IMG/VR virus record: IMGVR_UViG_3300022871_000039
Coordinates: 1-41,312 of that record
Direction: 5' to 3' (one strand)
DNA length: 41,312 nucleotides
DNA from: a virus
In this document: one piece after another, positions 38,404 through 41,312 of the stretch
Layout: the number at the start of each line of letters is the position of its first letter
Numbering within the stretch: the stretch's first letter is position 1
Program-made: the position numbers and the translations under genes
The notes under the pieces: generated by a model
Databases searched by the model: none
What the model was told of the DNA's origin: nothing
Seen by the model: the letters and a program-made list of their open reading frames with translations, nothing else

Positions 38404-38413
38404 TATTTAAATA
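38401..38413 (+). promoter_or_regulatory. Rightward promoter L4 (TAGTATTTAAATA)
   Basis: Same 13-mer, beginning with the stop codon of the preceding gene; the TATA centre is about 26 nt before the fibre ATG (38435), predicting a leaderless mRNA. Confidence 0.75.
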
Positions 38414-38434
38414 GTAGATTAAGAATATATTAAT

Positions 38435-40981
38435 ATGGTAATTGTAAAACCTGGTGTTAGCGAGCTAAAAGATCTTACTGACGTGGATGACGCGTTATCT
38501 CCATTAGATGAAGACATTTTAGAATATGAGTCAATTGACTCGGAATTTAAAGGAGTTAATATAGATACAAGAATTTCTGCTAACTCTGATGTGACAGACA
38601 ATACTGCTCATCGAAACGACGTTACTACAAATCCTCACGCTACTACTTTAGAACAAGCGAGGAATTCTAATAATCAAATCGCTGGAGACATTGATGCAAA
38701 TTCTAATACTATTACTAATGTTGCAGATCCATCAAATGATGGTGATGCGGCTTCAAAAGGTTATGTTGATTCAAAGATTCAAGGACTTGATTGGGTTGAA
38801 TCTGTATTGTCATTTTTTGATCCAACTTCAGCTCTACCTGTTGGCCCTACATTAGGCGACAGATATATTTCAAGTGCAACTGCAAATGGTTGGACAGATA
38901 ATAATATTTATGAATGGGATGGAGCAGCTTGGGACGAGACTGTTATCTCAGAAGGAAAAGCAACTTGGGTTGAAGATGAAGATCTAGTTTATGTTTATAA
39001 TGGCTCTGCTTGGGTTAAGTTCGGAAGCACAGTTTCTCACAACAATACTTCTGGAAAACAAGGTGGAACTACAAATGAGTATTATCATATTACTTCTGCT
39101 CAACATACTGATTTAACAGATGGTGGAGATAGTGCTTTACATTATCATGCAACTGATAGAGCAAGAGCAAATCATACTGGAACTCAAGTTGCTGCAACTA
39201 TTTCTGACTTCGATGCAGAAGTTGCAAACAATTCTGCAGTTGCAGCATCAACATCACATATCACAGCAACAGGAGCAAGTCATACTTATATTGACCAGAA
39301 TGTAACAACAGGTGGATCACCTGTATTTCTTAATGCTCAAATGAAGTATGGTAATGATGCTGCAGCTTATACACTTAATCAACTTGAATTTTCTTATAAT
39401 GCTGGTGTTGACCAATACAGACACGCATTAAAAACTAGACATAGTGGTGGTACTGCAGCTGGCAATGCTATCGATTTATTTTTATGGGAATTTGGAACAG
39501 ATGCTATAGGAGATGTAGGAACTTTCAAAGCGATTTCTATTGATAAAACAGGAAGCAGTCTATGGAATGACTTAGATGTAAATGGAAACTTTGTAGTTAC
39601 TGCTCAACAAAGAATCGGAACTGATACTAGCATAACTTCTCAAGCTTTAGCAGTTGCATCAGCAAGTCAAGGAACTCATTTAGGAGGTCAGTTTGGGCTT
39701 TATGATAACGCAGCTATGGCAATTGATGTAGGTGGCTTAATTAACCTTGGTGGTCAATATACCACAGGTGGAGCTTATACAGAATTTGCAGGACTATGGG
39801 CTGGTAAAGATACAGCAGTTTCTGGCGAATATGGCGGCTATCTTGTTTTAGGAAGTAGAGCACATGCAACTGGTGTATTAAAAGAAGTTATGAGATTAGC
39901 AAGTGATGGTAATGTTGGAGTAGGAATAACAGATCCGTTGGCAAAAATTCATGTAGCAGGAAGCAATCCAGCCATAAGACTTGACGACACAACAAATGCA
40001 TTATATTCATGGAATATCCAATCAGTAGGAGCAAGAGCAGGAGAATTCGAAATAGCTCATGTTGCTGATAATAAAATTCCACTTATGATTAACACAGACG
40101 GAGATGTTTTTATCGGAAGTGACTCTTCAACAACTCCAGTTAATCCTCCAATATATGCAGAAAGTGGTGGCAAGGTAGGTATCAGAAACTCATCTCCAAC
40201 TTATAATATTGATGCAATTTCAAGAACTGCAGCTGCAGGTGGACCAACTTTAAGACTTTCAGATACTTATGTGGAAAACAGTCAGGGTGGATTCGAGATT
40301 GGATTCGCAAGTGACAACAGATACATAGGAGCAGCAGGAACAGGGCTTTATACTTTCAGTGATCATAATCTTTATTTGGGAGCAAATGGTTCAACCAATA
40401 GATTTATGACAATAGCAACTTCTGGCAAAGTTGGAATCGGAACAATTGCACCAACTGCAAAATTACATGTAGTTAATGATGGAACTGGTAACGGATTATT
40501 CATTGACCAGAATGGAAATGGAATTGGTATGGTAATAGATACCGAAGCAACAACACAACCTGGACTTCAAATACTTGGTGATGCAGTAAGAACCGCAGGT
40601 GGAACTGGAGCACTTTTAGCAGTAAGACAAGCAAGTGGAAGTTCAACAGGAACAAATACTTATTTACAAAATGCAGGAACTGGAAAGAACTTACATATTG
40701 ACCAAGATGGTAATGGGATTGCTTTAGAAATTGATAGTGAAGCAACAACTCAATCTGCATTTTATATTGGCCAAACAATTGCAAATGCTCAAAGTAGTTT
40801 TCAAATTGCCCATGGTGGTACAACAAAATTTAGAATTACTAGAGAAGACTCAATAAATGAAGATGTACTTGTGAGATTGGGTTCATACTCTTTATGGGTT
40901 GATTCAACCGGAGATTTAAGAATTAAAAGTGGAATACCAACTTCCGATACTGATGGAACAGTAGTTGGAACTCAAACTTAA
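38435..40981 (+). CDS. Fibre-like virion protein 2
   Basis: Encodes 848 residues. N-terminus VSELKDLTDVDDALSP carries the 'LtDVD' motif shared with fibre-like protein 1. Next are NTITNVADPSNDGDAASKGYVDS (a repeat common in phage fibres), a small domain around NIYEWDGAAWDET, then long beta repeats with NVGVGIT and KVGIGT units. Two near-copies of IDQNGNGI...EATTQ (near 40502 and 40697) show internal duplication. The gene lies between capsid and connector genes, an odd place for a tail fibre, so it may decorate the head or neck. It uses its own promoter. Confidence 0.65.
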   Translation: MVIVKPGVSELKDLTDVDDALSPLDEDILEYESIDSEFKGVNIDTRISANSDVTDNTAHRNDVTTNPHATTLEQARNSNNQIAGDIDANSNTITNVADPSNDGDAASKGYVDSKIQGLDWVESVLSFFDPTSALPVGPTLGDRYISSATANGWTDNNIYEWDGAAWDETVISEGKATWVEDEDLVYVYNGSAWVKFGSTVSHNNTSGKQGGTTNEYYHITSAQHTDLTDGGDSALHYHATDRARANHTGTQVAATISDFDAEVANNSAVAASTSHITATGASHTYIDQNVTTGGSPVFLNAQMKYGNDAAAYTLNQLEFSYNAGVDQYRHALKTRHSGGTAAGNAIDLFLWEFGTDAIGDVGTFKAISIDKTGSSLWNDLDVNGNFVVTAQQRIGTDTSITSQALAVASASQGTHLGGQFGLYDNAAMAIDVGGLINLGGQYTTGGAYTEFAGLWAGKDTAVSGEYGGYLVLGSRAHATGVLKEVMRLASDGNVGVGITDPLAKIHVAGSNPAIRLDDTTNALYSWNIQSVGARAGEFEIAHVADNKIPLMINTDGDVFIGSDSSTTPVNPPIYAESGGKVGIRNSSPTYNIDAISRTAAAGGPTLRLSDTYVENSQGGFEIGFASDNRYIGAAGTGLYTFSDHNLYLGANGSTNRFMTIATSGKVGIGTIAPTAKLHVVNDGTGNGLFIDQNGNGIGMVIDTEATTQPGLQILGDAVRTAGGTGALLAVRQASGSSTGTNTYLQNAGTGKNLHIDQDGNGIALEIDSEATTQSAFYIGQTIANAQSSFQIAHGGTTKFRITREDSINEDVLVRLGSYSLWVDSTGDLRIKSGIPTSDTDGTVVGTQT

Positions 40982-40995
40982 TAGAGGAAAATAAA

Positions 40996-41312
40996 ATGTC
41001 ATATGTAATACAAGGAACAACAACGAATCTTTTCGCAACTTTTCAAGATGTGGAAGGTGTAGAGACCGTTGCAACTACGCCAACTGTTACAGTTATTCAT
41101 GTTGATAATGCTGGCGATACAATCACAGATGTGAATGCAGCAGCTATGACTTTAATATCTGGAACAACTGGTCAATATTTCTATGTTTGGGCAGTTGCTG
41201 ATGATGCTTATGAAGGATCTTATTTAGTAACTTATAGTGGAACTGTTACAGGAAAAGTTGTTACTGCTACTGAATCAATTACTGTTTTAGATAGTGGAAC
41301 AACTCCTGGAGT
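40996..41312 (+). CDS. Head-tail connector-like protein, N-terminal part (continues at base 1)
   Basis: ATG 40996 after TAGAGGAAAATAAA; the frame runs off the end of the window and continues at base 1 to 1107, total 406 residues. This part begins MSYVIQGTTTNLFATF and reads as a beta-strand domain rich in Thr, Val and Ala with an Ig-like look (SYLVTYSGTVTGKVV). See the entry at 1-1107 for the C-terminal connector domain. Confidence 0.85.
   Translation, partial: MSYVIQGTTTNLFATFQDVEGVETVATTPTVTVIHVDNAGDTITDVNAAAMTLISGTTGQYFYVWAVADDAYEGSYLVTYSGTVTGKVVTATESITVLDSGTTPG
41110..41312. repeat. Terminal redundancy, right copy
   Basis: Matches bases 1-203 with one mismatch (T at 41186 for C at 77). 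Unique circular length is about 41,109 bases. Confidence 0.93.

Noticed and set aside
1-41312. Integrase, CRISPR array, intact tRNA or rRNA genes
   Set aside because: None was seen; repeats are limited to iterons, promoter motifs and protein-coding repeats, so there is no sign of a temperate lifestyle or defence array.

Overview
The window looks like the complete genome of a lytic tailed dsDNA virus (Caudoviricetes, siphovirus-like), probably of an archaeon. The last 203 bases (41110-41312) repeat the first 203 with one mismatch, so the contig closes into a circle of about 41.1 kb, and the gene at the junction reads through in frame. The archaeal assignment rests on perfect TATA boxes (TTTATAAA and TATTTAAATA) at the expected place in front of nearly every transcription unit. 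Several of them sit about 26 nt before a start codon (leaderless mRNA), while internal genes carry GGAGG or GAGGT ribosome sites. The family-B DNA polymerase, AEP-type primase-helicase and ATP-dependent ligase agree with this. The host lineage cannot be named from the sequence; the AT-rich, very compact style would suit a DPANN archaeon or a methanogen.

Layout. (1) Rightward virion genes run from 29.7 kb across the junction to 9.5 kb: portal, fibre-like protein, possible lysis cassette, MuF protein, protease-scaffold fusion, major capsid protein, two small beta proteins, second fibre-like protein, connector, head closure, tail completion, tail terminator, tail tube, chaperone with a -1 frameshift, a very short tape measure, Dit-like protein, hub/fibre with HDH repeats, then small genes including a nuclease and a membrane-anchored putative cysteine hydrolase. 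Four identical 13-bp TATA elements (TAGTATTTAAATA) mark the transcription units. (2) Leftward genes run from 25.0 to 9.5 kb in five units, each behind TTTATAAA. Four of these promoters carry a GTATGT direct repeat with 12-bp spacing just downstream of the TATA box. They encode primase-helicase, zinc-ribbon proteins, an acidic putative DNA-binding protein, an iron-sulfur nuclease/UvsW-type helicase fusion, PolB, and a nucleotide operon (dNMP kinase, all-alpha dUTPase-type enzyme, ThyA-family enzyme, asparagine-synthetase-like amidotransferase, dCMP deaminase, nuclease, ligase). (3) A 0.37-kb non-coding region at 25.07-25.44 kb separates the two directions and holds inverted arrays of 9-bp iterons, a candidate origin. 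(4) Rightward genes from 25.4 to 29.6 kb encode a ribbon-helix-helix protein, both terminase subunits, small zinc proteins, a winged-helix protein and conserved unknowns, and end at a hairpin/U-tract terminator.

The observations most worth following up: the ThyA-family enzyme has Asp where thymidylate synthases have the dUMP-selecting Asn, and it sits in an operon resembling the T4 set for hydroxymethylcytosine plus an amidotransferase, so the viral DNA may carry modified cytosine. There is a shared operator at the leftward promoters, an iteron origin, a 5'-terminal mRNA hairpin, a hairpin in front of PolB, and stop codons built into promoter TATA boxes or terminator loops.
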